From Candidatus Thiodictyon syntrophicum (GTDB lineage Bacteria; Pseudomonadota; Gammaproteobacteria; Chromatiales; Chromatiaceae): DNA of 64,000 nt. The position numbers and the translations under genes are program-made. Location of the stretch: assembly GCF_002813775.1 (NCBI RefSeq), contig NZ_CP020372.1, forward strand, positions 124,001 to 188,000, given 5' to 3'. Positions 9,969 to 17,094 of the stretch are shown here, piece after piece. A model generated the notes under the pieces. The model was not told the DNA's origin, did no database searches, and worked only from the letters and a program-made list of their open reading frames with translations. The first letter of the stretch is position 1. The number at the start of each line of letters is the position of its first letter.

Positions 9969-10097
9969 AACGAGAGGCCCGTCCCGGGCGTAACGTAACG
10001 GTATTGAGAGGGAGATGTTCAAGGTCCTCATGCCTTCAGCGTAGCGACGACGGCATATTTCGGCAAGACGGGCGCGGTCGGCCAGACGCGGGTGGCA

Positions 10098-10592
10098 TCA
10101 TTGCTGCGCTTCTTTCAGGGGCAGAAAGAGTTGCCGTGGAACCAGGCCAAAGGGCGCGAAACCCTGGTGACGATAAAATGCCTCGGCCTGCTCATCCTTG
10201 GCATCGACCACCAGGGCAAAGACCGCCACCTCGGAACGCGCGGCGCGCGTAAGCGCGTCCCAGAGCATGGCGCTGCCGAGACCCCGGCCTTGATCGTCCT
10301 GAGCGACGGCCAGGCGACCCAGCCGCGCGACGGGGATCGACGGATACCGCGGCAGACGCTTGACCAGCGACTCCGGCAGGTCGCCTAACGGGATGCCGGC
10401 GGCGGCCAGCGTGTAGTACCCGACCACCCGTAAAGTTGTTGCCTCGACGGCGACATAGCAGGCCGTCAGGCGGCGGCGCATATCCTGGGTGACGCGCTCG
10501 GCGAAGTATCGGTCCAACGCCTCGACGCCACAGACAAAGCCCTTTCGGTCATGATGGGGCGCCAGCGCCTGAAGTCGAAACGGGGCCGTCAC
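10098..10592 (-). CDS. GNAT acetyltransferase toxin of a DUF1778/GNAT toxin-antitoxin pair
   Basis: 164 aa. The protein has the GNAT acetyl-CoA loop (VAQDDQGRGLGSAMLWDAL) and the C-terminal YRHQGFAPFG typical of TacT/AtaT-type toxins, which acetylate charged tRNAs. It starts inside the end of the upstream DUF1778 gene (ATGA-type overlap at 10589-10592), the standard antitoxin-then-toxin order. Specific tRNA targets cannot be told from sequence. No frame damage is seen, so the pair should be functional. Confidence 0.9.
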   Translation of the reverse strand: MTAPFRLQALAPHHDRKGFVCGVEALDRYFAERVTQDMRRRLTACYVAVEATTLRVVGYYTLAAAGIPLGDLPESLVKRLPRYPSIPVARLGRLAVAQDDQGRGLGSAMLWDALTRAARSEVAVFALVVDAKDEQAEAFYRHQGFAPFGLVPRQLFLPLKEAQQ

Positions 10593-10873
10593 TCTGAACC
10601 GAACAGTCGGGCGTGGGCCTCTTGGGCGCGGCGCAGCGCGGGCGTCGGGGCCGGGGGATCGAGCAGCGCCTCGACGAAGCGCCGTTGATCCTCGGCGGAA
10701 AGCCGGATGATGCTGGTCTCCTCGATGGCGCGGTGCGCGGCCTCCTGCGCGGCAGCAACGACAAAATCGCTGACGCTGCGCCCCTGGATCTCGGCGGCAC
10801 GTTTGACCAGCACCAGCGCCTCGGGCGCAATCCGCGCCTCGAGGCGCGCGGTGCGGTTGGATGTAACCGGCAT
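10589..10873 (-). CDS. DUF1778 antitoxin (TacA-like)
   Basis: 94 aa. The N-terminal ribbon-helix-helix part (RTARLEARIAPEALVLVKRAAEIQGRSVSDFVV, across residues 7-39) is typical of DUF1778 antitoxins. The C-terminal tail, rich in acidic and aromatic positions, would wrap the GNAT toxin. It probably autoregulates the operon through binding at its own promoter in 10874-10940. That DNA is shared with the divergent bchG promoter, so the two transcripts start close together. Confidence 0.9.
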   Translation of the reverse strand: MPVTSNRTARLEARIAPEALVLVKRAAEIQGRSVSDFVVAAAQEAAHRAIEETSIIRLSAEDQRRFVEALLDPPAPTPALRRAQEAHARLFGSE

Positions 10874-10940
10874 GATGGGTCTCCTTATATTGCTAGCTCA
10901 GTATGTACGGCAGAGTGACGGACATGTCAAGCGCCGCAAG

Positions 10941-10958
10941 TGTCAAGCATAGTTGACA
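10941..10958. promoter_or_regulatory. PpsR/CrtJ operator upstream of bchG
   Basis: The sequence TGTCAAgcatagTTGACA is an exact TGT-N12-ACA palindrome with six-base arms, the known PpsR/CrtJ target in purple bacteria. Its right half doubles as a TTGACA -35 box. PpsR binding here should block RNA polymerase under aerobic or high-light conditions. A ppsR gene lies 3.7 kb downstream, which supports the call. Confidence 0.85.
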
Positions 10959-10979
10959 ATGGGTGCTGTCAGTTATAAC
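10953..10979 (+). promoter_or_regulatory. Likely sigma70 promoter of the bchG operon
   Basis: TTGACA at 10953-10958 is followed after 15 nt by TATAAC at 10974-10979. The spacing is short but usable. The bchG ATG begins at 10988, so a transcript from this promoter would have almost no leader, and no Shine-Dalgarno sequence is seen before the ATG. Confidence 0.55.
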
Positions 10980-10987
10980 TTACGCCC

Positions 10988-11923
10988 ATGAATGCTCCCG
11001 CGCCCCCCCCGGCCGCCGCCGGCCGCCCGTCCCCCTCGGCCGCCGCCGGCCGCCCGTCCCCCGCGGCGGTGCTCGAACTCCTGAAGCCGATCACCTGGTT
11101 TCCCCCCATGTGGGCCTTTGCCTGCGGCGTGGTGTCCTCCGGGATACCGATCGCCGAGCGCTGGCTTTACTTCGTGTTCGGGGTGATCCTCGCCGGCCCC
11201 ATGGTGTGTGCGACCAGCCAGGCGGTGAACGATTGGTTCGACCGCCATGTGGATGCGATCAACGAGCCCAATCGCCCCATCCCCTCCGGGCGGATCCCGG
11301 GGCGCTGGGGGCTCTATATCGCCATCATCTGGACCATCCTGTCGGCCCTGCTGGCGGCGACGCTCGGCACCTGGGTCTTCTGGTCCGCGGCCCTCGGGTT
11401 GGTGCTGGCCTGGGCCTACAGTGCCCCGCCGGCGCGCCTCAAGGGCAACGGCTGGTGGGGGAACCTGGCGGTCGGCCTGTCTTATGAGAGTCTGGCCTGG
11501 ATTACCGGGGCGGCCGTCATGCTGTCCGGTGCCCTGCCCAACTGGCGCGTCCTGACCCTGGCCGGTCTCTATGGTCTGGGCGCCCACGGGATCCTGACCC
11601 TGAACGACTTCAAGGCGATCGAGGGTGACACGCGCATGGGCGTGCGCTCCCTGCCGGTCCAACTGGGCGTCAGGGGCGCGGCCTGGGCCGCCTGCCTCTT
11701 CATGGCCCTGCCGCAGGTCCTCGTGGTGCTGCTGCTGTTCGCCTGGGACCGACCGCTCAACGCCGCCGCGGTCGCGGTCGTGCTGCTGATCCAGGTCGGG
11801 ATGATGGTACGCTTCCTCGGCGACCCGGTCGGGCGCGCCCTGTGGCTCAGCGCGATCGGGGTCAGCGTCTATGTGACCGGGATGATGATCAGCGCCTTCG
11901 CGGTGCGGAGTCTCGCCCCGTGA
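10988..11923 (+). CDS. bchG: Bacteriochlorophyll a synthase BchG
   Basis: 311 aa membrane prenyltransferase (UbiA superfamily) that esterifies bacteriochlorophyllide a with geranylgeranyl or phytyl diphosphate. The prenyl-diphosphate/Mg site NDWFDRHVDAINEPNRPIPS is at residues 81-100, preceded by the family block LLKPITWFPP. Several hydrophobic segments follow. The first 26 residues are not conserved in the family and contain an eight-residue repeat, AAAGRPSP, given twice. The ATG at 10988 was chosen because the operator and promoter sit directly upstream. The stop overlaps the GTG start of the next gene. The order bchG, BCD transporter, bchP matches other purple bacteria. Confidence 0.96.
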   Translation: MNAPAPPPAAAGRPSPSAAAGRPSPAAVLELLKPITWFPPMWAFACGVVSSGIPIAERWLYFVFGVILAGPMVCATSQAVNDWFDRHVDAINEPNRPIPSGRIPGRWGLYIAIIWTILSALLAATLGTWVFWSAALGLVLAWAYSAPPARLKGNGWWGNLAVGLSYESLAWITGAAVMLSGALPNWRVLTLAGLYGLGAHGILTLNDFKAIEGDTRMGVRSLPVQLGVRGAAWAACLFMALPQVLVVLLLFAWDRPLNAAAVAVVLLIQVGMMVRFLGDPVGRALWLSAIGVSVYVTGMMISAFAVRSLAP

Positions 11924-13257
11924 GCAGGCCGGACGGCGCGCCCTTCAGTTGGCTCGGGATCTTCCGGCTCGGGCTGGTCCAGGCCGCCCTGGGGGCCATC
12001 GTGGTCCTCACCACCTCGACGCTGAACCGGGTCATGGTGGTCGAGCTGGCGCTGCCGGCCATGCTCCCCGGCGCCCTGGTGGCGCTGCACTATGCGGTGC
12101 AGGTGTTGCGTCCGCGCCTGGGCTACGGGTCGGACCTGGGCGGGCGCCGTACCCCCTGGATCATCGGCGGCATGGCGGTCCTGGCCGCCGGCGGGGTCCT
12201 GGCGGCCCTGGCCACGGTACTGATGTTCACCGAGCGGACGGCGGGTGTGGTGCTCGCGGTCCTGGCCTTCATGCTGGTCGGGGGGGGCGTCGGCGCCTGC
12301 GGGACCTCGCTCCTGGTGCTGTTGGCCAAGCGGGTCGATGAGCGCCGCCGGGCGGGCGCCGCGACCGCGGTGTGGCTGATGATGATCGTCGGCTTCGTGG
12401 TCACCGCCGGCCTCGCCGGGCACTTTCTGGACCCCTTCTCACCGGCCCGGCTGCTGCTGGTGAGCGCGGTCGTCTCCGCCGTCGCCTTCGTCGTCACCCT
12501 GCTCGCGACCCTCGGGATCGAGGGGCGCACCGCGGCCCCAGTGGCGGCAGGTACGCGCCAAACGCCCTTCCGCACGGCCATGGCCCAGGTCTGGTCCGAA
12601 CCCCGGGCGCGGCGCTTCACCATCTTCATCTTCGTCTCCATGCTCGCCTACAGCGCCCAGGACCTGATCCTGGAACCCTACGCCGGGACCGTCTTCGGGA
12701 TGACCCCGGGGGCCTCGACCGGGCTCGCGTCGGTCCAGCACGGCGGGGTCCTCGTCGGGATGCTGTTGCTGGCCGTGCTGGGCAGTACCGCCTGGGGGCG
12801 GCGCCTGTGTTCCATGCAGACCTGGACCTTCATCGGCTGCATCGCCTCGGCCCTGGCCCTGGTCAACCTCGCGGCTGGCGGGTTGGTCGGGCCCGGGTTC
12901 CCGCTGCGTCAGGCGGTCTTCCTGCTGGGGGCCGCGAACGGACTCTTTGCAGTGGCCGCCATCGGCTCCATGATGGGCCTGGTGGGGGAGGGCAGGGAGG
13001 AGCGCGAGGGGGTGCGGATGGGTCTCTGGGGCGCCGCGCAGGCCGTCGCCTATGCCGTGGGCGGCTTCCTGGGCACCGCCGCCATCGACCTCACGCGCCA
13101 GCTCATGGACTCGCCCGCCCCGGCCTACGCCGCCGTCTTCGGCGCCGAGGCCATCCTGTTCCTGGTCGCCGCCGCCCTGGCCAAACAAGTCGTCCGCCCG
13201 GACGTCGCGACCGCAACGCCGGTCCTGACCGAGCAGCCCGCCGCGGCCGATTGCTGA
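11920..13257 (+). CDS. PucC/BCD-family major facilitator protein (bacteriochlorophyll delivery type)
   Basis: 445 aa, 12 hydrophobic segments. The N-terminus (FRLGLVQAALGAIVVLTTSTLNRVM across residues 14-38) and RPRLGYGSDLGGRRTPWIIGG are diagnostic of the PucC/LhaA/Bch2 group. These proteins assist light-harvesting complex assembly or pigment delivery in the cytoplasmic membrane. The GTG start overlaps the bchG stop by 4 nt (GTGA). It corresponds to the ORF between bchG and bchP in other purple bacteria (orf428/bch2), not to pucC of the puc operon. The exact transported or handled molecule is not proven for this subgroup. Confidence 0.9.
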   Translation: MSRPDGAPFSWLGIFRLGLVQAALGAIVVLTTSTLNRVMVVELALPAMLPGALVALHYAVQVLRPRLGYGSDLGGRRTPWIIGGMAVLAAGGVLAALATVLMFTERTAGVVLAVLAFMLVGGGVGACGTSLLVLLAKRVDERRRAGAATAVWLMMIVGFVVTAGLAGHFLDPFSPARLLLVSAVVSAVAFVVTLLATLGIEGRTAAPVAAGTRQTPFRTAMAQVWSEPRARRFTIFIFVSMLAYSAQDLILEPYAGTVFGMTPGASTGLASVQHGGVLVGMLLLAVLGSTAWGRRLCSMQTWTFIGCIASALALVNLAAGGLVGPGFPLRQAVFLLGAANGLFAVAAIGSMMGLVGEGREEREGVRMGLWGAAQAVAYAVGGFLGTAAIDLTRQLMDSPAPAYAAVFGAEAILFLVAAALAKQVVRPDVATATPVLTEQPAAADC

Positions 13258-13312
13258 TGTCCCATTTTCATAATCGGCAGCATCCTGCCGGTTATTTAAT
13301 TTTCTTAACTAT

Positions 13313-13343
13313 ATCCTGAAATCGCCTCAAGCGATTTCAGGAT
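13313..13343 (+). promoter_or_regulatory. Perfect 13-bp hairpin abutting the bchP ribosome-binding site
   Basis: Arms ATCCTGAAATCGC (13313-13325) and GCGATTTCAGGAT (13331-13343) pair perfectly around a 5-nt loop. The GGAGG of bchP starts at 13344, directly after the hairpin, and the ATG is at 13355. No U-tract follows, so it is not a classical terminator. An mRNA stability or translation-control stem is more likely. Confidence 0.7.
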
Positions 13344-13354
13344 GGAGGCGGGTG

Positions 13355-14557
13355 ATGAGCGAGACTGAGCGCTTCGAGGTGGTGGTGGTGGGCGGCGGCC
13401 CCGCCGGTGCGACGGCCGCGACCGACCTGGCCCGCGCCGGCCGCTCGGTGCTGCTGCTCGACCGGGCCGGGCGCATCAAGCCCTGCGGCGGGGCCATTCC
13501 GCCCCAGGCGATGCGCGAGTTCGAGCTACCGGCGCACCTGCTGTGTGCCCATATCAACTCAGCCCGGATGATCGCGCCCTCCGAGCGCCAGGTCGATATG
13601 CCGATCGAGAACGGCTTCGTCGGCATGGTCAAGCGCGATGTCTTCGACGAGTGGCTGCGGGCACGGGCGGCCGAGCACGGCGCGGTGCGTCGCACCGGGA
13701 CTTTCACCGAACTGGTCCGCACCGCCGACGGCGATGTGACCGTTCGCTACGAGGTCGAGGTGGCCGGCGGCAAGGCTGAGATCCACGAGGTGCGCGCCCG
13801 CTGCGTGATCGGGGCCGACGGCGCCCGCTCCCGGGTGGCGCGCCAGTGCGTCCCCGGGGCGGACAAGATGCCCTGTGTCAGTGCCTATCACGAGATCGTG
13901 CGCTCCCCCAAGGACGGCGAGAACGGCTTCCAGGCCAACCGCTGCGATGTCTACTACCAGGGCAAGATCTCGCCGGACTTCTATGGCTGGGTCTTTCCGC
14001 ACGGGGACACCACCAGTGTCGGCGTGGGCACGGCGCAGAGCGGCTTTTCACTGCGCGAGGCGACGCGCGAACTGCGCCAGGCGGCGGGGCTCGCGGACGC
14101 AGAGACGCTGCGCCGCGAGGGCGCCCCGATCCCGCTGCGCCCCCTGGGCCGTTGGGACGACGGGCGCAACGTGGTGCTGGCGGGGGATGCCGCCGGGGTC
14201 GTCGCCCCGGCCTCCGGTGAGGGCATCTATTACGCGCTGGCGGGCGGGCGCTTTGCCGCTGAGGCGGCGAAGGCCTTCTGCGCCACCGGCGATGTGCGCA
14301 GCCTGAAATCCGCCCGCAAGGGGTTCATGAAGGCCCACGGGCGCGTCTTCTGGGTCCTGGGGATCATGCAGCGCTTCTGGTATTCCAGCGACAAGCGGCG
14401 CGAGCGCTTCGTGAAGATGTGCGCGGACCCGGACGTGCAGCAACTCACCTGGGAGGCCTATATGAACAAGCGCCTGGTCAAATCCCGGCCGGCGGCCCAT
14501 ATCCGCGTCTTCTTCAAGGACATGGGGCATCTCCTGGGGTTGGTTTCGGCCAAATGA
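13355..14557 (+). CDS. bchP: Geranylgeranyl reductase BchP
   Basis: 400 aa FAD-dependent reductase that saturates three double bonds of the geranylgeranyl tail of bacteriochlorophyll a (or of its diphosphate) to phytyl. The N-terminal FAD-binding motif VVVVGGGPAGATAA is near residues 9-22. KPCGGAIPP is the family's second signature, and GDAAGVVAPASGEGI gives the C-terminal FAD site. The ATG at 13355 follows GGAGG at proper spacing; a GTG one codon upstream is less likely. It ends the bchG operon. Confidence 0.95.
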   Translation: MSETERFEVVVVGGGPAGATAATDLARAGRSVLLLDRAGRIKPCGGAIPPQAMREFELPAHLLCAHINSARMIAPSERQVDMPIENGFVGMVKRDVFDEWLRARAAEHGAVRRTGTFTELVRTADGDVTVRYEVEVAGGKAEIHEVRARCVIGADGARSRVARQCVPGADKMPCVSAYHEIVRSPKDGENGFQANRCDVYYQGKISPDFYGWVFPHGDTTSVGVGTAQSGFSLREATRELRQAAGLADAETLRREGAPIPLRPLGRWDDGRNVVLAGDAAGVVAPASGEGIYYALAGGRFAAEAAKAFCATGDVRSLKSARKGFMKAHGRVFWVLGIMQRFWYSSDKRRERFVKMCADPDVQQLTWEAYMNKRLVKSRPAAHIRVFFKDMGHLLGLVSAK

Positions 14558-14677
14558 AGACGTAGCGTTCGCGTCGGCACAGACGTCAGGGACAGGATCA
14601 ACAGGACTGGAAATTGCTTTTCTTGAGCCCCACTGATGACCTGACAGCGGCCGACAAATGAGTTAAACACGACGACA

Positions 14678-16057
14678 ATGCGCACGGAACCTGTGGCCCT
14701 GCCCGATGTGATGCTGGTGCTCGACACCCAGGGCATCATCCGCGATGCGACACTGTCCAACCTGTTCGCCGACGAGGGCGTGGCCGACTGGATCGGCAAC
14801 CCCTGGGCGGACACGGTGAGCGAGTCCGACAGCGAGGGCCTGCGGCGCATGATGGAATACGCCCGTGAGACCGGCGTTTGCGCCTTTCGCAATGTGACAC
14901 AGCGCTTCCCCAGCGGGCTCCAGATCCCGGTCGAGTACACGACCGTCCTGCTCGGCGGGCACACCGGGCTCCTGGCCGTCGGCAAGAATCTGCGGGCGGT
15001 GGCCGAACTCCAGTCGCGGCTTGTCGAGGCCCAGCAGGCAATGGAGCGGGACTATTGGAAGCTGCGCGAGGTCGAGACCCGCTACCGCCTCCTGTTCAAC
15101 TCCTCCCGGGATGCGGTCCTGCTGTTGCGTGCCGCCACCCTGCGCATCGTCGATCTGAACCCCGCCGCCGCGGCGGCCCTCGGGATCGGGGCGGCCCCGA
15201 CCAAGGGCGCCGCCGACCTGCGCTTTCCGGAGGCCTTGCGGGCCGACGAGCGCGAGGTCTTCGACGGGATGATCCAGCGCATCCGCGAGCGAGGCAAGGC
15301 CCCCGGGGTCCTGTTGCGCCTGGGGCGGACCCAGACCCCCTGGCTGGTGCGGGCCTCCCTGGTCAGTTGCGCCCAGGAGGAGGTCCTCCTGGTCCAACTG
15401 GCACCGGCGGCCCTGGACCAGACCCCGCCGGACCCGGCCGACCCGGTGCGGTTCGAGGACCTGATCGAGGGTGGGCCGGACGGCTTCGTGGTCATCAGCC
15501 ACGAGGGCACGATCCTGCGCGCCAACCGGGCCTTTCTGGAATTGGTCCAGATGGGTTCGGAGGCGGCCGTACTGGGCGAGCCCCTGGGCCGCTGGCTCGG
15601 CCGACCGGGGGCGGATCTGACGGTACTGCTGGCCAACGTGATGCGGCTGGGGGCGGTCAAGCTCTTCTCCACGGTCCTGCACGGCGACCTCGGCACCGAA
15701 GTCCAGGCCGAGATATCGGCCGCCGGCCGGGGCGGCAAACAGGGCGGGACCATCGGTGTCTTCATCCGCGACGTGAGCCGGCGCCTGTCGGCCGCCGACC
15801 AGGGGCGGGGCATGGACGGGGTGATGGAGTCCCTGACCAGACAGATCGGCAAGACGACCCTGCGCAAGCTGGTGGACGACACGGTCGCGGTCGTCGAACA
15901 GCGCTACATCGAGGCCGCGCTGGATCTGACCGCCGGCAACCGGACCGCCGCGGCGGAGTTGTTGGGCCTCAGCCGCCAGAGCCTCTATGTCAAGCTGGGC
16001 CGCTATGGGTTGGAGGATGATCCCAAGCTGTTGGCCGATCCGGCGGTGTTGCCGTAG
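14678..16057 (+). CDS. ppsR: Photopigment repressor PpsR/CrtJ
   Basis: 459 aa. Layout: N-terminal PAS (about 1-105), glutamine/charged linker helix (106-132), PAS1 (about 133-240), PAS2 (about 255-370), then a Fis-type helix-turn-helix (about 405-445: NRTAAAELLGLSRQSLYVKL). This is the full PpsR architecture. PpsR represses bch, crt and puc genes by binding TGT-N12-ACA. Only two cysteines are present, C68 and C231. The helix-turn-helix has none, so the redox cysteine known from Rhodobacter CrtJ (C420) is missing; C231 is close to the PAS1-PAS2 junction. It is probably monocistronic, 120 bp after bchP. Confidence 0.93.
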   Translation: MRTEPVALPDVMLVLDTQGIIRDATLSNLFADEGVADWIGNPWADTVSESDSEGLRRMMEYARETGVCAFRNVTQRFPSGLQIPVEYTTVLLGGHTGLLAVGKNLRAVAELQSRLVEAQQAMERDYWKLREVETRYRLLFNSSRDAVLLLRAATLRIVDLNPAAAAALGIGAAPTKGAADLRFPEALRADEREVFDGMIQRIRERGKAPGVLLRLGRTQTPWLVRASLVSCAQEEVLLVQLAPAALDQTPPDPADPVRFEDLIEGGPDGFVVISHEGTILRANRAFLELVQMGSEAAVLGEPLGRWLGRPGADLTVLLANVMRLGAVKLFSTVLHGDLGTEVQAEISAAGRGGKQGGTIGVFIRDVSRRLSAADQGRGMDGVMESLTRQIGKTTLRKLVDDTVAVVEQRYIEAALDLTAGNRTAAAELLGLSRQSLYVKLGRYGLEDDPKLLADPAVLP

Positions 16058-16134
16058 CGAGGGTTCGCCTCAGATCGACCAGTCATAGGCCATACATCAG
16101 GCATAGACAATGGTGCGGGCTGGCGACAAACGGA

Positions 16135-16172
16135 CAGGATTAACAGGATTTCGCAGGATTAACAGGATTTTC
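16135..16172. repeat. Tandem 19-mer repeat (two copies)
   Basis: Two near-identical copies of CAGGATTAACAGGATTTCG stand in tandem, each itself made of two CAGGATT units. A related sequence (ACAGGATCAACAGGACTGG) occurs near 14,590 upstream of ppsR. No complementary arm was found nearby, so it differs from the inverted elements listed below. Confidence 0.6.
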
Positions 16173-16196
16173 GGAAGTGCAGCGCATAGCGCGTAG

Positions 16197-16223
16197 GATG
16201 GGTAGAGCGCAGCGAAACCCATC
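16197..16223. repeat. REP-like palindrome (GATGGGT / AACCCATC)
   Basis: Seven-base arms flank AGAGCGCAGCG, a pattern often seen in proteobacterial intergenic DNA. It creates a spurious ORF at 16177-16641, which I do not accept as a gene. Confidence 0.5.
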
Positions 16224-16268
16224 AGGATGCACGCTCAGACCCCTGGGTAAGGATGGGTTTCAACTGCC

Positions 16269-16373
16269 GGACGGGGCATTCGCCCCGTCCGAAACGTTTT
16301 TCCCCGACCTGCTGAATCGCATCAGCGCTCAGCACAGCAATAAACGCTCGGGACGGGGCGAATGCCCCGTCCC
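16269..16373. repeat. Pair of oppositely oriented GGGGC/GCCCC palindromes
   Basis: GGACGGGGC-ATTC-GCCCCGTCC at 16269-16290 and GGGACGGGGC-GAAT-GCCCCGTCCC at 16350-16373 are reverse complements of each other. They form a REP-doublet-like structure in the long ppsR/fhcB gap. A single related copy is at 45937-45950. Confidence 0.6.
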
Positions 16374-16455
16374 GCCGCCCGATCCGGGCACACCGCTGCA
16401 ACTGCTGGGGAATTCAAGGCCCAACCACAAGCACACTCGCCGCGGCCGGGTGCTT

Positions 16456-16639
16456 TCACGCCGGCGTCTCGCGTCGATTGAGATCTTGAAAGATAGCGTC
16501 CGCGGCGCTGATCAGATCCTGGTCCGACGGGGCCTCGTAGGGTGTCTTCTGCTGCGCAGAAGCTCCAGCAGAACCTCGCGCCGCTTGCCTCGGGCAACGC
16601 GGCAAACGATTGGAGCAATTGACGGGCGGCTGTTCTCAT
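16456..16639 (-). pseudogene. Frameshifted small gene, addiction-module-component-like
   Basis: The minus strand encodes three consecutive pieces in three frames: MRTAARQLLQSFAALPEA, then KRREVLLELLRS, then PYEAPSDQDLISAADAIFQ followed by DLNRRE and a stop. Joined, they give a coherent protein of about 60 residues resembling small antitoxin/'addiction module component' proteins (helical start, PYEAPSD then AADxIFxxLDRRE end). Two single-base indels break it. No toxin gene follows on this strand. The flanks (16058-17094) otherwise contain only repeats, with no other gene that I can support. Confidence 0.65.
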
Positions 16640-16890
16640 GATCGAACCGCGCGCCGCCGTCGCAACGCGCGGGCAGTCTGTCTCAGGTCTGACACAGGGC
16701 ACTGACCCGCGCGCCCGCCGTCGCTGCCGAGCCTCGCCAAGCCGCCGATGACCTGAGGAAAAACAGTTCTATCGCGCCTTGCGCACAGCGTTTCGGCGGT
16801 GGGAACGGCTCTTGCTTAACAGGCATTGATCGCTCGCGACCCGGTGCCCAACCCAATCGCCGGGCACCCTGAACCCAAATCCGGCAATTG

Positions 16891-17021
16891 CTCTCACAAA
16901 GACACGAATAACACAAAGAAAAACAGATCATTGAAGGTGTTGGGCCGATCACCGCCCGGGTGACCTCCTCGCCCGACATATCGCTCTGAAAATCTTTGTG
17001 ATCTTTGTGTCTCTGTGAGAG
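16891..17021. repeat. Long inverted-repeat element A, 5' of fhcB
   Basis: Left arm 16891-16923 and right arm 16989-17021 are imperfectly complementary over about 33 bp. They are made of CACAAAGA/GACAC-type units (arm start CTCTCACAAAGACAC). The loop is about 65 bp. The gene-proximal flank reads ACTGCTCTTTCTGGG, a motif shared with other elements here. The right arm ends 73 bp before the fhcB ATG. Confidence 0.8.
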
Positions 17022-17094
17022 AACTGCTCTTTCTGGGCTGAATGGCCGCGTACCGGCTCAAGACCCGCGGACACCCCGGAGCGACTGCACCACG

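Noticed and set aside
9831-10031. 66-codon ORF (contains PLVPTLQRGNA)
   Set aside because: This is the typical spurious translation of the CCCACGCTGGAGCGTGGG palindrome.
10904-10924. Second PpsR box upstream of bchG
   Set aside because: TGT and ACA are 15 nt apart instead of 12 and the arms do not match.
16177-16641. 154-codon plus-strand ORF in the ppsR/fhcB gap
   Set aside because: It is translated from REP-like palindromes and the antisense of a decayed small gene; no coherent domain.
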